Made by a program: the position numbers and the translations under genes
The notes under the pieces: model-generated
Database searches by the model: none
What the model was told of the DNA's origin: nothing
Seen by the model: only the letters and a program-made list of their open reading frames with translations
Shown here: positions 1 to 7,579 of the stretch, piece by piece
How positions within the stretch are numbered: the stretch's first letter is position 1
Layout of the letters: every line of letters begins with the position of its first letter
Source: Leptothermofonsia sichuanensis E412
Lineage (GTDB): Bacteria; Cyanobacteriota; Cyanobacteriia; Leptolyngbyales; Leptolyngbyaceae
Assembly: GCF_019891175.1 (NCBI RefSeq)
Contig: NZ_CP072600.1
Span: 4,340,001 to 4,404,000, forward strand
DNA: 64,000 nt
Direction: 5' to 3'

Positions 1-13
1 CTCCTCCTACTCC

Positions 14-754
14 TCATCGACTATAAAACACACGCGAGTCCATCCCTCCCCGACGGAGATACTGGTCAACTTCCTTAGCTTCGTTATAGTCCTTAAAGGG
101 ACCGATTTCCAGATGCCAGCCACGGGGAGCATCTTTCATCTGCATCGCTTCCTGGCGAATACCCAGGCGCATTGCCTGTTGTAACAGGTTAGGCAGTTCC
201 GCCTGGGCACCTGGAATAACAATGAGATAAGGGCTGGACTGGCTGGCAGTGGGCGGGTAGGACACATTATTGTAACCAAGCTCTGCCGTAATTCCTTGCA
301 TCCGTAGAGCCTCAATCCGCTGCCGGGCACTGGCTTCATCGCTATAGGTTCCGACCTGAATCACCGATCGCCCCTGGTATTGCTGGACAAAAGCCCCAGA
401 TTCTATGGTTTGCACCTGTTGCAGCAGATAGGGGCTGTCTCCATTCACGTAGACCACATAGCTGGCGGCACTCCGCTGGGAATCAACTGGAGCCTGGAAA
501 ATTGCCTCTCGCGGCAGGGACGGAGAAGCGGAGGGGGCTTGAGGAACTGGAACAGGCGGTGGGGGCGGGATCATGGACGGTTGATCCCAAAGGTCCTGGG
601 TATACCCGCCTGTAGTAGTCAAAACGAGTGTTGCGATCGCCAGCCCGACGGCAAGCCCGACCCGCCTGACACTCGCCTGATTTTTCCCCTGGAACCCGAT
701 GCTGGCAGGCAATCCCATCTCTGGATCACCTTGATGCTGCCGATGAACCGTCAT
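14..754 (-). CDS. Secreted SPOR-like repeat protein
   Basis: Protein of 246 residues. The N-terminal 35 or so residues are basic and then hydrophobic (LAVGLAIATLVLTTTGG), a signal peptide or membrane anchor, followed by a proline-rich linker (PPPPPVPVPQAP). Two repeats follow that look like SPOR modules: the first contains SVIQVGTYSDEASARQRIEAL, the second HLEIGPFKDYNEAKEV. SPOR domains bind denuded peptidoglycan strands, so an envelope or division-site role is inferred. I chose the ATG at 754 over an upstream one at 793 because a strong GGGAGGGG ribosome site lies eight bases before it. The stop codon is intact near the window edge. The exact family is not recognised. Confidence 0.75.
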   Translation of the reverse strand: MTVHRQHQGDPEMGLPASIGFQGKNQASVRRVGLAVGLAIATLVLTTTGGYTQDLWDQPSMIPPPPPVPVPQAPSASPSLPREAIFQAPVDSQRSAASYVVYVNGDSPYLLQQVQTIESGAFVQQYQGRSVIQVGTYSDEASARQRIEALRMQGITAELGYNNVSYPPTASQSSPYLIVIPGAQAELPNLLQQAMRLGIRQEAMQMKDAPRGWHLEIGPFKDYNEAKEVDQYLRRGGMDSRVFYSR

Positions 755-848
755 GATGAAAACCCCTCCCGGTTTCACTTTGCTGCAAGCCATGTTACAC
801 GCGGAATTGGCGATGGCACGTCAATTTTTTGGAGAGAGGAGTAGAAAC

Positions 849-1355
849 TTAAGGAGGCTGGCTATCGAACAGTCGCCTGTTTAGAATACCAGTCATAAGG
901 CCCACTAATCCGCCTGTAGTTGCTACAGTAATGAGATCCAGGGGAGCCAGGCTGTTTTTTGCTATGACGGGCAGATGCCACACCAGAACGCCAACAACCA
1001 GACCAACCATCATCCGAGGTATAGGGAAATGGATTTCTTGCTGCAATACACCCTGACGCAGAGGATCAAAGAGCCGTTTCAGGAGGTAAATTACTCCAAT
1101 AGCAACTCCCAGATTCAAAAGTACGAAAATTGGCAAGCCATCTGTTGGAATACCTAAGCTCTGTAAAACAGTCAAAACGGCGAATGATGGCAAGATTATC
1201 AGAATCAATAGGGAGGAGGGTAAAGTTATAAACAGGAGGATTATCCCATTCATGCCAAACCAGAACCACCGGGATCTGAGACTTACTGGCATCAAACTGG
1301 TTTGGACAATCGCAAAGGCGACAGCATAGAGCAATGCTGATGGCGCAGTGGCCAT
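849..1355 (-). CDS. Small polytopic membrane protein
   Basis: 168 residues with about four hydrophobic segments (residues 6-22, 33-65, 75-91, 112-128 and a last one near 140-157). There is no enzyme signature. The gene lies upstream of the SPOR-like gene, same strand, separated by a short gap, so co-transcription is possible. I do not recognise the family. The reading frame, hydrophobicity pattern and ATG start support a real gene. It may be a conserved cyanobacterial protein of unknown function. Confidence 0.65.
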   Translation of the reverse strand: MATAPSALLYAVAFAIVQTSLMPVSLRSRWFWFGMNGIILLFITLPSSLLILIILPSFAVLTVLQSLGIPTDGLPIFVLLNLGVAIGVIYLLKRLFDPLRQGVLQQEIHFPIPRMMVGLVVGVLVWHLPVIAKNSLAPLDLITVATTGGLVGLMTGILNRRLFDSQPP

Positions 1356-1510
1356 AAACTAATACTAAAGTTGACCACAGATACTTTGCTCCCAACTCTA
1401 TTTAATCGTCATTGAAGAAAATAAAAGCTGAAAATACCTTGCCACCCCAGTGCTGTTTGCCTTGTTCTCGCTCGTGTGTGTGTTTGATGGTTGACCAACT
1501 CCATTGGTCA

Positions 1511-1682
1511 AAAATAACCCGCCAGTTTTGGCTTCAACCAGAAAGACACAGGCACACTAAAAGCATATCCGAAAACTTCCTCAGTCTGGATTTGAACTTT
1601 GTCCATTGGAGCTTTTCGGATAGGCTTCAAGAACTTCCTGTCCCTTCGCGCCTTTGTGGTGAAAAACTTCTGTCGCAATGCA
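1511..1682. repeat. Composite repeat: CACAAAG-type arms around a 69 bp hairpin
   Basis: The outer arms (starting near AAAATAACCCGCCAG, ending near TTCTGTCGCAATGCA) are shared with a second copy at 17253-17426 in the opposite orientation. Between the arms, 1559-1627 is an inverted-repeat hairpin element (TATCCGAAAA ... TTTTCGGATA). The core points the same way on the plus strand in both copies although the arms are inverted, so the core is flipped relative to its flanks. The rest of the 1356-1709 gap holds no convincing gene. Confidence 0.7.
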
Positions 1683-1709
1683 TCAGGGCGCTCTCTGCCC
1701 ATTTTTACT

Positions 1710-3038
1710 CTATTGGGGGCTAACCTTGCCAATAACCTCCAGCTTTCCATCATCCGTCACTTGCCAGACATCATAGCTGCCAACCACATCGCCATTTTCA
1801 TCAATATCGACATTGCCACTGGCCCCCTGATAGTTGATCTCCTGTCCACTCCGGATCAGCTTTAAGGCTTCGCAAACATCCGTCACCTCGGTTCCAGGCG
1901 CATTAGCCACATCCCGAATTTTGCTGCTGATCCCCTCTCCTGTATTGACTTTTGCAGCTTCCGCTGCCAGTACCAGTAAAGCTGCTGCATCCCAGGAATG
2001 GGGGACATAGGCACTGATGGGCCTGCCTTTCTTCTCCTGCCAGAGTTTTTTCAGGGCCTCTAATGCTTTACCATCCGCACCGGGAACTGTGCCCATTGCC
2101 CCTACCAGGATGAATTTGCCGTCGGCAGTCTTACCCACTTGTTCAGGGAAATCGGGGGAGTACACGCCATCGGTCAACAGAATCTGTACCCCTTTACTCA
2201 GCCCCTGTTCAAACGCAGACTTCAGCAGCAAACTACCTGTCTCAGCATAAAGGACGGCGGCTACAGCATCTGGATTTCCAGAAAAAGCTGCCTGAACTTC
2301 CGTATCGAATGTGGTTGCTTTGGGATCATAGCGAGTCGGTCTGTTCGCATTTGTGATGGTTCCACCTGCTTTTTGAAATGCCTGGACAAACTCACGCTCA
2401 AAGCCAACTCCATAATCGTTGTTAATCACAATGGTGGATGCCTTTGTCGCCCCCTTTTCCTTCGCCAGTTTTGCAAGTGCCTGCGCCTGGTAGGTATCGG
2501 GCGGGGCTGTACGTGCCCAGTAGCCCTGAAATTCGCCTTTTTTTGCCCGCTCAGTAAAAACAGGGCTGGTGCTGCCAGGGGAAATTAGCATGACTCGATT
2601 GCGCACAGCAACCGGAATCGCTGCCGTTGAAACACTGCTGGCAAAGGAGCCAACAACCCCTGCCACCCTTTCGACTTCAGCCAGCCGGGTCATGGCTTCC
2701 AGTCCTGCTTCTGGGCTGGTCTGGTCGTCTGCGTTAGGAACCAGCGTCACGGGAGCGCCATTGACTCCGCCACATTGATTGACCGTTTCCACCAGCAGGG
2801 GAACCGCATCCAGCATTGGCTGCCCGATCGAGGCAAGGTCGCCTGTTGCGGGGAGTAAGGACCCAATCTTCAGCCCACCTGTCCCCCCGGTAGCTGGTGA
2901 ACTTCCTGGCTGGGGAGGGGTGGTTTCCTGGCAGGCTGCTGCAAAAAAGCCAGCCGCCATTGCCAGTGTTGCCAGAATGACGGCTTTTCCGGGTTGAAGC
3001 GGGGTGGGTTGAAGGGGGCTGGAAGTAAATCGTTTCAT
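1710..3038 (-). CDS. ABC transporter substrate-binding lipoprotein (branched-chain amino acid/LivK type)
   Basis: 442 residues. The N-terminus has a basic stretch, a hydrophobic core and a lipobox FFAAAC, so it is a lipoprotein of the periplasmic side. The body is a type 1 periplasmic-binding fold: GLKIGSLLPATGDLASIGQP near the start, then NQCGGVNGAPVTLVPNADDQ and VAGVVGSFASSVSTAAIPVA, typical of Peripla_BP_6 receptors for branched-chain amino acids, amides or urea. The ATG at 3038 is preferred because an AGGAG lies 12 bases upstream; an ATG at 3068 would precede this site. No permease or ATPase genes of the HAAT type adjoin, so the ligand cannot be told from context. Confidence 0.85.
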   Translation of the reverse strand: MKRFTSSPLQPTPLQPGKAVILATLAMAAGFFAAACQETTPPQPGSSPATGGTGGLKIGSLLPATGDLASIGQPMLDAVPLLVETVNQCGGVNGAPVTLVPNADDQTSPEAGLEAMTRLAEVERVAGVVGSFASSVSTAAIPVAVRNRVMLISPGSTSPVFTERAKKGEFQGYWARTAPPDTYQAQALAKLAKEKGATKASTIVINNDYGVGFEREFVQAFQKAGGTITNANRPTRYDPKATTFDTEVQAAFSGNPDAVAAVLYAETGSLLLKSAFEQGLSKGVQILLTDGVYSPDFPEQVGKTADGKFILVGAMGTVPGADGKALEALKKLWQEKKGRPISAYVPHSWDAAALLVLAAEAAKVNTGEGISSKIRDVANAPGTEVTDVCEALKLIRSGQEINYQGASGNVDIDENGDVVGSYDVWQVTDDGKLEVIGKVSPQ

Positions 3039-3136
3039 GGGATCCCTAAACTCCTGACTTTCCATCACGATCGCACTGAGTATTAAGAATTAAACGATAC
3101 CATTCTCGTGAACGTCGATCCGGAAAAAGAGGATTT

Positions 3137-3257
3137 TATAATCTGAACCTTCACCCCAGAAGTCCAGAGAACACCAGGCCATTCCTCTGTGCCCTCTGCG
3201 CCTCTGTGGTAAAACTCTAAGATTTTCGGTTTATAGAATTGAAATTTACTCCCCTTC
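3137..3257 (-). repeat. CACAGAG-family hairpin repeat
   Basis: Reverse-orientation member of the dispersed CACAGAG family. It has the TTATAA-type end at left, a core of alternating CCAGAG/CTCTGTG blocks, and a right end TTTTCGGTTTAT. It lies between the divergent binding-protein and LD-carboxypeptidase genes, so it sits in their shared upstream region. Confidence 0.65.
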
Positions 3258-3286
3258 ATTGAAAGCTGCGACAGGCGATCCGTCCG

Positions 3287-4180
3287 ATGAAACTTTGTAA
3301 ACCTCCCACTCCCTTAAAGCCGGGTGACCTGCTACGGGTCATTGCTCCCAGTGGCACATTGCGAGAGCTAGAAGCGTTTTACAACGGGATAGCCGTCTGG
3401 CGATCGCGGGGCTACCGGGTTGAACTGACCGCTGGCTTTGACCATCGTTGGGGCTATCTGGCGGGCACCGATGCAAACCGCCGGTTTCAGCTTCTCACCG
3501 CTCTGAATGACCCTGAATGTCGCGGCATCCTTTGTGCCCGGGGTGGTTATGGAGGGGCGCGGTTACTGGAAGATTGGGTCTGGCATCTGCCGGAACCCAA
3601 ATGGCTGGTGGGATTTTCTGACATCACTGGCCTGTTGCTGAGTCTCAGTTACCAGGGAATTTCTGGCGTTCATGGTCCCTTATTGACGACACTGGCGGCT
3701 GAACCGGATTGGTCTGTTAACCGGCTGTTTGACTGGGTAGAGGGGCGATCGCTCCCCCCCCTCCAGGGAACAGGCTGGGGCGGAGGCAAGACCACAGGAA
3801 TCCTTCTACCTGTCAACTTAACCGTGGCAACCAGCCTCCTGGGCACCCCGATTCAGCCCGATTTAGCCGATGTGATTCTGGCCATCGAAGATGTGGGAGA
3901 AGCTCCCTATCGAATTGACCGCATGTTGACTCAGTGGCGACTGGGTGGTTTTTTCAAGCCAGTTAAAGGAATTGCCATTGGACGCTTCAGTCAGTGCAAC
4001 CCACCCGCCACCATTCCCAGTTTTACGGTTGAGGAAGTGCTGCGCGATCGCCTGGGTGACCTGGGCATCCCGATTGTTTCTCAGCTTCCTTTTGGGCATG
4101 ACGGAGAAAATGCGACCCTCCCGGTTGGTGTCCGGGTTGAATTAGATGGTGATTTGGGGACCCTGAGGATTGAGGATTAG
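3287..4180 (+). CDS. ldcA: LD-carboxypeptidase (peptidase family S66)
   Basis: 297 residues, the usual length for muramoyl-tetrapeptide carboxypeptidase, which removes the terminal D-alanine from cytoplasmic murein tetrapeptides during wall recycling. Family landmarks are present in order: VIAPSG (residues 18-23), CARGGYGGARLL (83-94), the nucleophile elbow GFSDIT with Ser111, GVHGP (127-131), AIEDVGEAPYRIDRML (199-214) with the catalytic glutamate, and FGHDGENATLPVG with His271. The Ser-Glu-His spacing fits the family. It starts with ATG after a repeat-containing gap and appears monocistronic. Confidence 0.93.
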   Translation: MKLCKPPTPLKPGDLLRVIAPSGTLRELEAFYNGIAVWRSRGYRVELTAGFDHRWGYLAGTDANRRFQLLTALNDPECRGILCARGGYGGARLLEDWVWHLPEPKWLVGFSDITGLLLSLSYQGISGVHGPLLTTLAAEPDWSVNRLFDWVEGRSLPPLQGTGWGGGKTTGILLPVNLTVATSLLGTPIQPDLADVILAIEDVGEAPYRIDRMLTQWRLGGFFKPVKGIAIGRFSQCNPPATIPSFTVEEVLRDRLGDLGIPIVSQLPFGHDGENATLPVGVRVELDGDLGTLRIED

Positions 4181-4189
4181 ATGAACTCG

Positions 4190-4258
4190 AAAACTCAGAG
4201 TTTGACCACAGAGACACAGAGGGCACAGAGGCATGGCCCGGTGTTCCCTGTTCTCTGC
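4190..4258. repeat. CACAGAG-family repeat, partial
   Basis: Just after the ldcA stop: TTTGACCACAGAGACACAGAGG and a second arm ending CCCTGTTCTCTG. Only part of the usual flanks can be seen, so this is a decayed or truncated member of the CACAGAG hairpin family. Confidence 0.55.
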
Positions 4259-4270
4259 CGTACCGTGAAT

Positions 4271-4441
4271 TTAGGGGATTCGGGCGATCGCGGTTGATGG
4301 GGAGATGGGCATAGACGATGAAGAAACGGGTTGCCCACTGGAATTCAGGAAGGCAGCCTGTCCGCCAAATGTGTTGGCAGTAATGAAAATTGCCAGGGTA
4401 GCGCCAACCGCAGTTCCCAGTCTGTAGATGGTATGCATCAT
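4271..4441 (-). CDS. Small hydrophobic protein, 56 residues
   Basis: Short reading frame beginning MMHTIYRLGTAVGATLAIFI and ending in a Ser/Pro-rich tail (SSSSMPISPSTAIARIP). A near-perfect ribosome site TAAGGAG lies five bases before the ATG, which is the main support for translation. It has one hydrophobic segment (residues 7-31) that could be an export signal or a membrane anchor. Conservation elsewhere is unknown to me. It could be a small exported peptide; no function is inferred. Confidence 0.55.
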   Translation of the reverse strand: MMHTIYRLGTAVGATLAIFITANTFGGQAAFLNSSGQPVSSSSMPISPSTAIARIP

Positions 4442-4594
4442 GGAACTCCTTACAGGTAGACTGCCAGGAAAAGAGACGTTGCGGACAAAATGGTATTAAT
4501 TCCGCTTTCTAGAGCATCAGTTCAGAATTCCAGGAAATCGGATTTCTGTACCGGCGTTTTAGAAGATCAGGGCTTGGAACCTTTTGACCCGGTG

Positions 4595-4990
4595 TTATGG
4601 CTGCTTCTGCCAGCGGCGGACAAACTCCTCTAAGGTTCTGGCAGGAATCTGGCTTTGCAACCATTGCAGGGCTTCAGCCTGATGGGGCAACGTTTGGGGG
4701 TTATAGAGTAAGCAGAGATCATCCAGGCGGATGGGCAGTTTTCTGGTGTGTAACTGTTTCCAGACAATAGAGCCAATCACCCCATCCGGTACCAGCCCGT
4801 AATTTTTCTGGAAATGAACCACAGCCGCTTTAGTCACTGGACCAAAGAAGCCATCAACTAACAGATTGGCTCCCCTCTCATTCAGCAGCTTCTGTAGTTC
4901 AACCACTGCGGTCCCAAAATCTCCTTCATACAGAGCTGGATGAACAACATTGGCAGCCATTTCTTCAGAAAACTCATGGGTCGCGCTCAT
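4595..4990 (-). CDS. Peptidoglycan-binding domain protein (PG_binding_1)
   Basis: 131 residues. Residues 20-80 are a PG_binding_1 module: GDFGTAVVELQKLLNERG, then VDGFFGPVTKAAVVHFQKNYGLVPDGVIGSIVWKQL. This three-helix module binds wall peptidoglycan and is often fused to hydrolases; here it stands alone with a C-terminal helical extension of unknown role. No signal peptide is visible, which is odd for a wall-binding module. The ATG at 4990 is preceded by GAGGTTTTCA. It is transcribed away from a purine-rich tract. Confidence 0.8.
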   Translation of the reverse strand: MSATHEFSEEMAANVVHPALYEGDFGTAVVELQKLLNERGANLLVDGFFGPVTKAAVVHFQKNYGLVPDGVIGSIVWKQLHTRKLPIRLDDLCLLYNPQTLPHQAEALQWLQSQIPARTLEEFVRRWQKQP

Positions 4991-5056
4991 TGAAAACCTC
5001 TGGATTGAACAAGAGCCTGGGGTGGATATGTTTCAGGTTAGGAAAGGATAGGGAAG

Positions 5057-5145
5057 AAGTCGGGAAGAGGGAGATAAAGAGAAGAGAGGAGAGAGAAGAG
5101 AGGAGAGAGAAGAGAGAAGGGAGAAGAGAGAAGAGAGAGGGGGGA
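5057..5145 (+). repeat. Purine-rich GAGAGAAGAGAGG tract
   Basis: About 90 bases almost purely A and G on the plus strand, built from repeated GAGAGAAGAG and GAGAGGAG units. A similar tract lies at 6131-6203. Such mirror-like polypurine runs can form triplex DNA and are prone to slippage. It lies upstream of the peptidoglycan-binding gene. Confidence 0.85.
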
Positions 5146-5152
5146 AGGGGTA

Positions 5153-5250
5153 AAACTCACCACAGAGGGCACGGAGAACACCGGGCCATGCCTCTATGCC
5201 CTCTGTGTCTCTGTGGTAAACCTCTGAGGTTTTCGGTTTATTTAATCCAC
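5153..5250 (-). repeat. CACAGAG-family hairpin repeat
   Basis: Reverse-orientation copy: ACTCACCACAGAGGGCACGG on one arm and CCCTCTGTGTCTCTGTGG on the other, followed by the family's right flank GGTTTTCGGTTTATTTAATC. Lies immediately downstream of the gene ending at 5274. Confidence 0.75.
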
Positions 5251-5273
5251 AACCTTCAGGGATACTCCACCTT

Positions 5274-6071
5274 TTATTCGCTATAGGAAAATATTTCCTG
5301 TTCTGCCCCAAACACATAATCGTAGTCGAATGCGAGGGAGTGGGCATGGCGGATGATGGAGAACCCAAAATTTGTGGTGGTTTCTGTTGTGAAGGTGGCG
5401 ATCGCCAGTTCCACCAGTTTCTTATCCCCAATCACAGGTCTCTGCACATAGTAATCGCGTCGAGCAAAGAACAAATGTTCGTCTCTGGGAACAATGATTT
5501 TATTAATTCTATGGGCGTGTTGAATGGGTTTGATATAAGTCTGAATAAATTCATCCTGGTTCCTTTGTAAGCGATAGAGCTTTTCATGTTCATACCAGGT
5601 CATCCGAAACATCATTTTAATCAGTTCAAATCCCAGAATGTAGTTGAATACGTTGTTGCGCTCTTCAGTACTCATAACTAACCGCAGCGCTGATTCTAAA
5701 TACAAATCTGGCTGTCGGCGCACATCCTGAGCGGAATGAATGTAAAACTGGCGGATATAACTTCTCAATGAAGCCGTAGTTAATTCGGTATCAATCCGAA
5801 ATTCCCTTAAATAATCTCTAACTTTTTGTTTTGTATCACGGTCTTCCAGAACTTTTGAAATCAACCCATCTGCGGTGTAGTCATCTAAAAACTCGGCTCG
5901 CATTTCTGGTGTAGCCGCCACCATTAAATGACATAGCGATAACAGATATCGTCGCTGGATCCAGGGCAAACTTTCTGCCCACCGTTTGGCTTCTGGGGGC
6001 AGTCTGGAAAGCATACTTTCAGAACCGATTGGATGAGACAACAGCTTGTCTTCGTCCAGGTGTGTATCCAT
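5274..6071 (-). CDS. Conserved hypothetical protein, 265 residues
   Basis: Soluble, charged, mainly helical protein with no signal peptide. Notable stretches are LPWIQRRYLLSLCHLMVAA, FNYILGFELIKMMFRMTW and a C-terminal block HRINKIIVPRDEHLFFARRD. I recall no named family; the composition and lack of low complexity fit a conserved cytosolic protein. The ATG at 6071 is chosen over a TTG at 6095. Purine-rich tracts flank it on both sides (5057-5145 and 6131-6203). No catalytic motif is evident. Confidence 0.65.
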   Translation of the reverse strand: MDTHLDEDKLLSHPIGSESMLSRLPPEAKRWAESLPWIQRRYLLSLCHLMVAATPEMRAEFLDDYTADGLISKVLEDRDTKQKVRDYLREFRIDTELTTASLRSYIRQFYIHSAQDVRRQPDLYLESALRLVMSTEERNNVFNYILGFELIKMMFRMTWYEHEKLYRLQRNQDEFIQTYIKPIQHAHRINKIIVPRDEHLFFARRDYYVQRPVIGDKKLVELAIATFTTETTTNFGFSIIRHAHSLAFDYDYVFGAEQEIFSYSE

Positions 6072-6130
6072 AGGAGAATATAAAGGATAGTCCAATGGGT
6101 GTCTCTAGTGTGCCCACAGGAATTCAGGGT

Positions 6131-6203
6131 GAACAGGGGAGGGGGGAGGGGAGAGGAGAGAGGGGAGAGGGGAGAGGAGAGAGAAGAGAGAAGAGAGGAG
6201 ACG
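6131..6203 (+). repeat. Purine-rich GAGAGG tract
   Basis: Second purine-only tract on the plus strand with GGGGAGAGGAGAG units, between the hypothetical gene and the EAL gene. It has the same base bias as 5057-5145 but a different unit order, so the two look like independent slippage expansions of a similar seed or remnants of one repeat. Confidence 0.8.
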
Positions 6204-6251
6204 TGACGGGGATTCTCCCTATTTTCCTTTTCTTTGATTCCAAGCCCTGAC

Positions 6252-7340
6252 TCAACCGGCATTGGAAAATTTGAGTGACTCCAGGGACTTCAGCCGTGGG
6301 GTTCGTTCGGGTAATGCCAGCCCAAAGCCCTGACCATAATCCACCCCCAGTTCCCGGCAAAAGTCAATATCCTCTATCGTTTCCAGTCCTTCTGCCAGTA
6401 CAGTAACCCCCAATTCATGAGCAGACTGGAGCAGGCTTTTGAGCAAAATTTGCTTGAGATGATAACGGCTGCACCCGGCAATCAGTTGCCGGTCTAACTT
6501 AATTACATCTGGACGAAACTCCAGAAAGAAATGATCGGTTGAGACACTCCCACACAGGTCATCGATCGCAAACCGGAACCCCCAGCGCCGCAATTCAGCC
6601 ACCACCTGGCGTAATTCTAACTGGCTTGCCAGAACTTCCACTTCGGTTAGCTCAAACACAATTTGTTGGGGGGATACACCCAGGTCAAGCACTTGCTGAA
6701 AGCTGTGTTCCAGGGACTGAAAATCGCCTGTAATTGCGTTGGGCAGAACGTTGATAAAGAACCAGGGTCGGTTTTGTGGGGTTGTGAAGTGAGCAGCCAG
6801 CACCTGAGCGATCGCCTGAAAGCAACTTGCACGAGCCAGTTCATCAAATTCACGGGTCAGATCCATACACAGGGCGGCATCGATTAACTGTTGTCCATTA
6901 AAGGATTGCCCCTGATCAGTCAGAGCGCGGGCGAGGCACTCATAGGCAACTACCTGCCCCTGTTGCAGATCAAAAATAGGTTGATAGTTGAAGAAAAGCT
7001 GCTGCTTTGCCAGGACTTGCAGAAACCAGGCGTACTTAACCGAGTCGGTAATGGTACTTAAGGAAGGGGCATCCAGAAACTCAACTAACAGGGCAGGCGA
7101 GTCCAGCGGCGATCGCGTAATACAGTACCGTGAACGGGTCAAACTGGAGTCGGAAAACGCCTGACTGACTTGCAGAAACAGACGGGAAAGTTGGGAACCC
7201 TCCACAGCCGCATAAAAAAGCTGTGGTACCGAGGGAACTGACTTAAACCCCAATCGATGCAAGCAGTGACTGGCGTCCAGGTCGTTTGGATGAATGATGA
7301 GCTTGAGTGGACTGGTCAGCAAGGATACAGGACACACCAC
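6252..7340 (-). CDS. EAL-domain protein with altered signature
   Basis: 362 residues. The C-terminal 240 are an EAL domain, the fold that hydrolyses cyclic di-GMP. The EAL tripeptide reads ECL (residues 134-136, in AYECLAR). Metal and catalytic positions that can be placed are present: Asn197 (FINVLP), Glu230 (FELTE), Asp260-Asp261, Lys281 (VIKLDR), Glu317 (LAEGLE) and Gln337 (DYGQGF). Loop 6, normally DDFG, reads DDLC. The domain may be active, weak or a binding-only sensor. The N-terminal 105 residues match no domain I recognise. The start is uncertain: GTG at 7340 or 7337. Confidence 0.85.
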   Translation of the reverse strand: MVCPVSLLTSPLKLIIHPNDLDASHCLHRLGFKSVPSVPQLFYAAVEGSQLSRLFLQVSQAFSDSSLTRSRYCITRSPLDSPALLVEFLDAPSLSTITDSVKYAWFLQVLAKQQLFFNYQPIFDLQQGQVVAYECLARALTDQGQSFNGQQLIDAALCMDLTREFDELARASCFQAIAQVLAAHFTTPQNRPWFFINVLPNAITGDFQSLEHSFQQVLDLGVSPQQIVFELTEVEVLASQLELRQVVAELRRWGFRFAIDDLCGSVSTDHFFLEFRPDVIKLDRQLIAGCSRYHLKQILLKSLLQSAHELGVTVLAEGLETIEDIDFCRELGVDYGQGFGLALPERTPRLKSLESLKFSNAG

Positions 7341-7579
7341 AGGGACATTCCTTGGCCTAAGGATTGAGACTGGACAGTCTTATAAAGAGTCTCATAAGAA
7401 GAACAGGACTTAGCCTTGCGTAACCGATTTTCAGGGAAAGCGATCGCCCGATCAGGAGAAGCAGAACATCTCCCTGGAGACGAGGCTACTATAGCCTACT
7501 ATGCCCCTTGCTTCCCTAAAATTTTTGACCGAACTTTCATCAACGGGGAATGATAGAGAAGTCAGTCGGGTGAACAGGC
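7341..7579. other. Divergent promoter region
   Basis: Gap of 239 bases between the leftward EAL gene and the rightward OGT fusion gene, so it must contain both promoters. A purine-rich segment and two HIP1-like CGATCGC sites are seen. No operator could be assigned. Confidence 0.4.
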
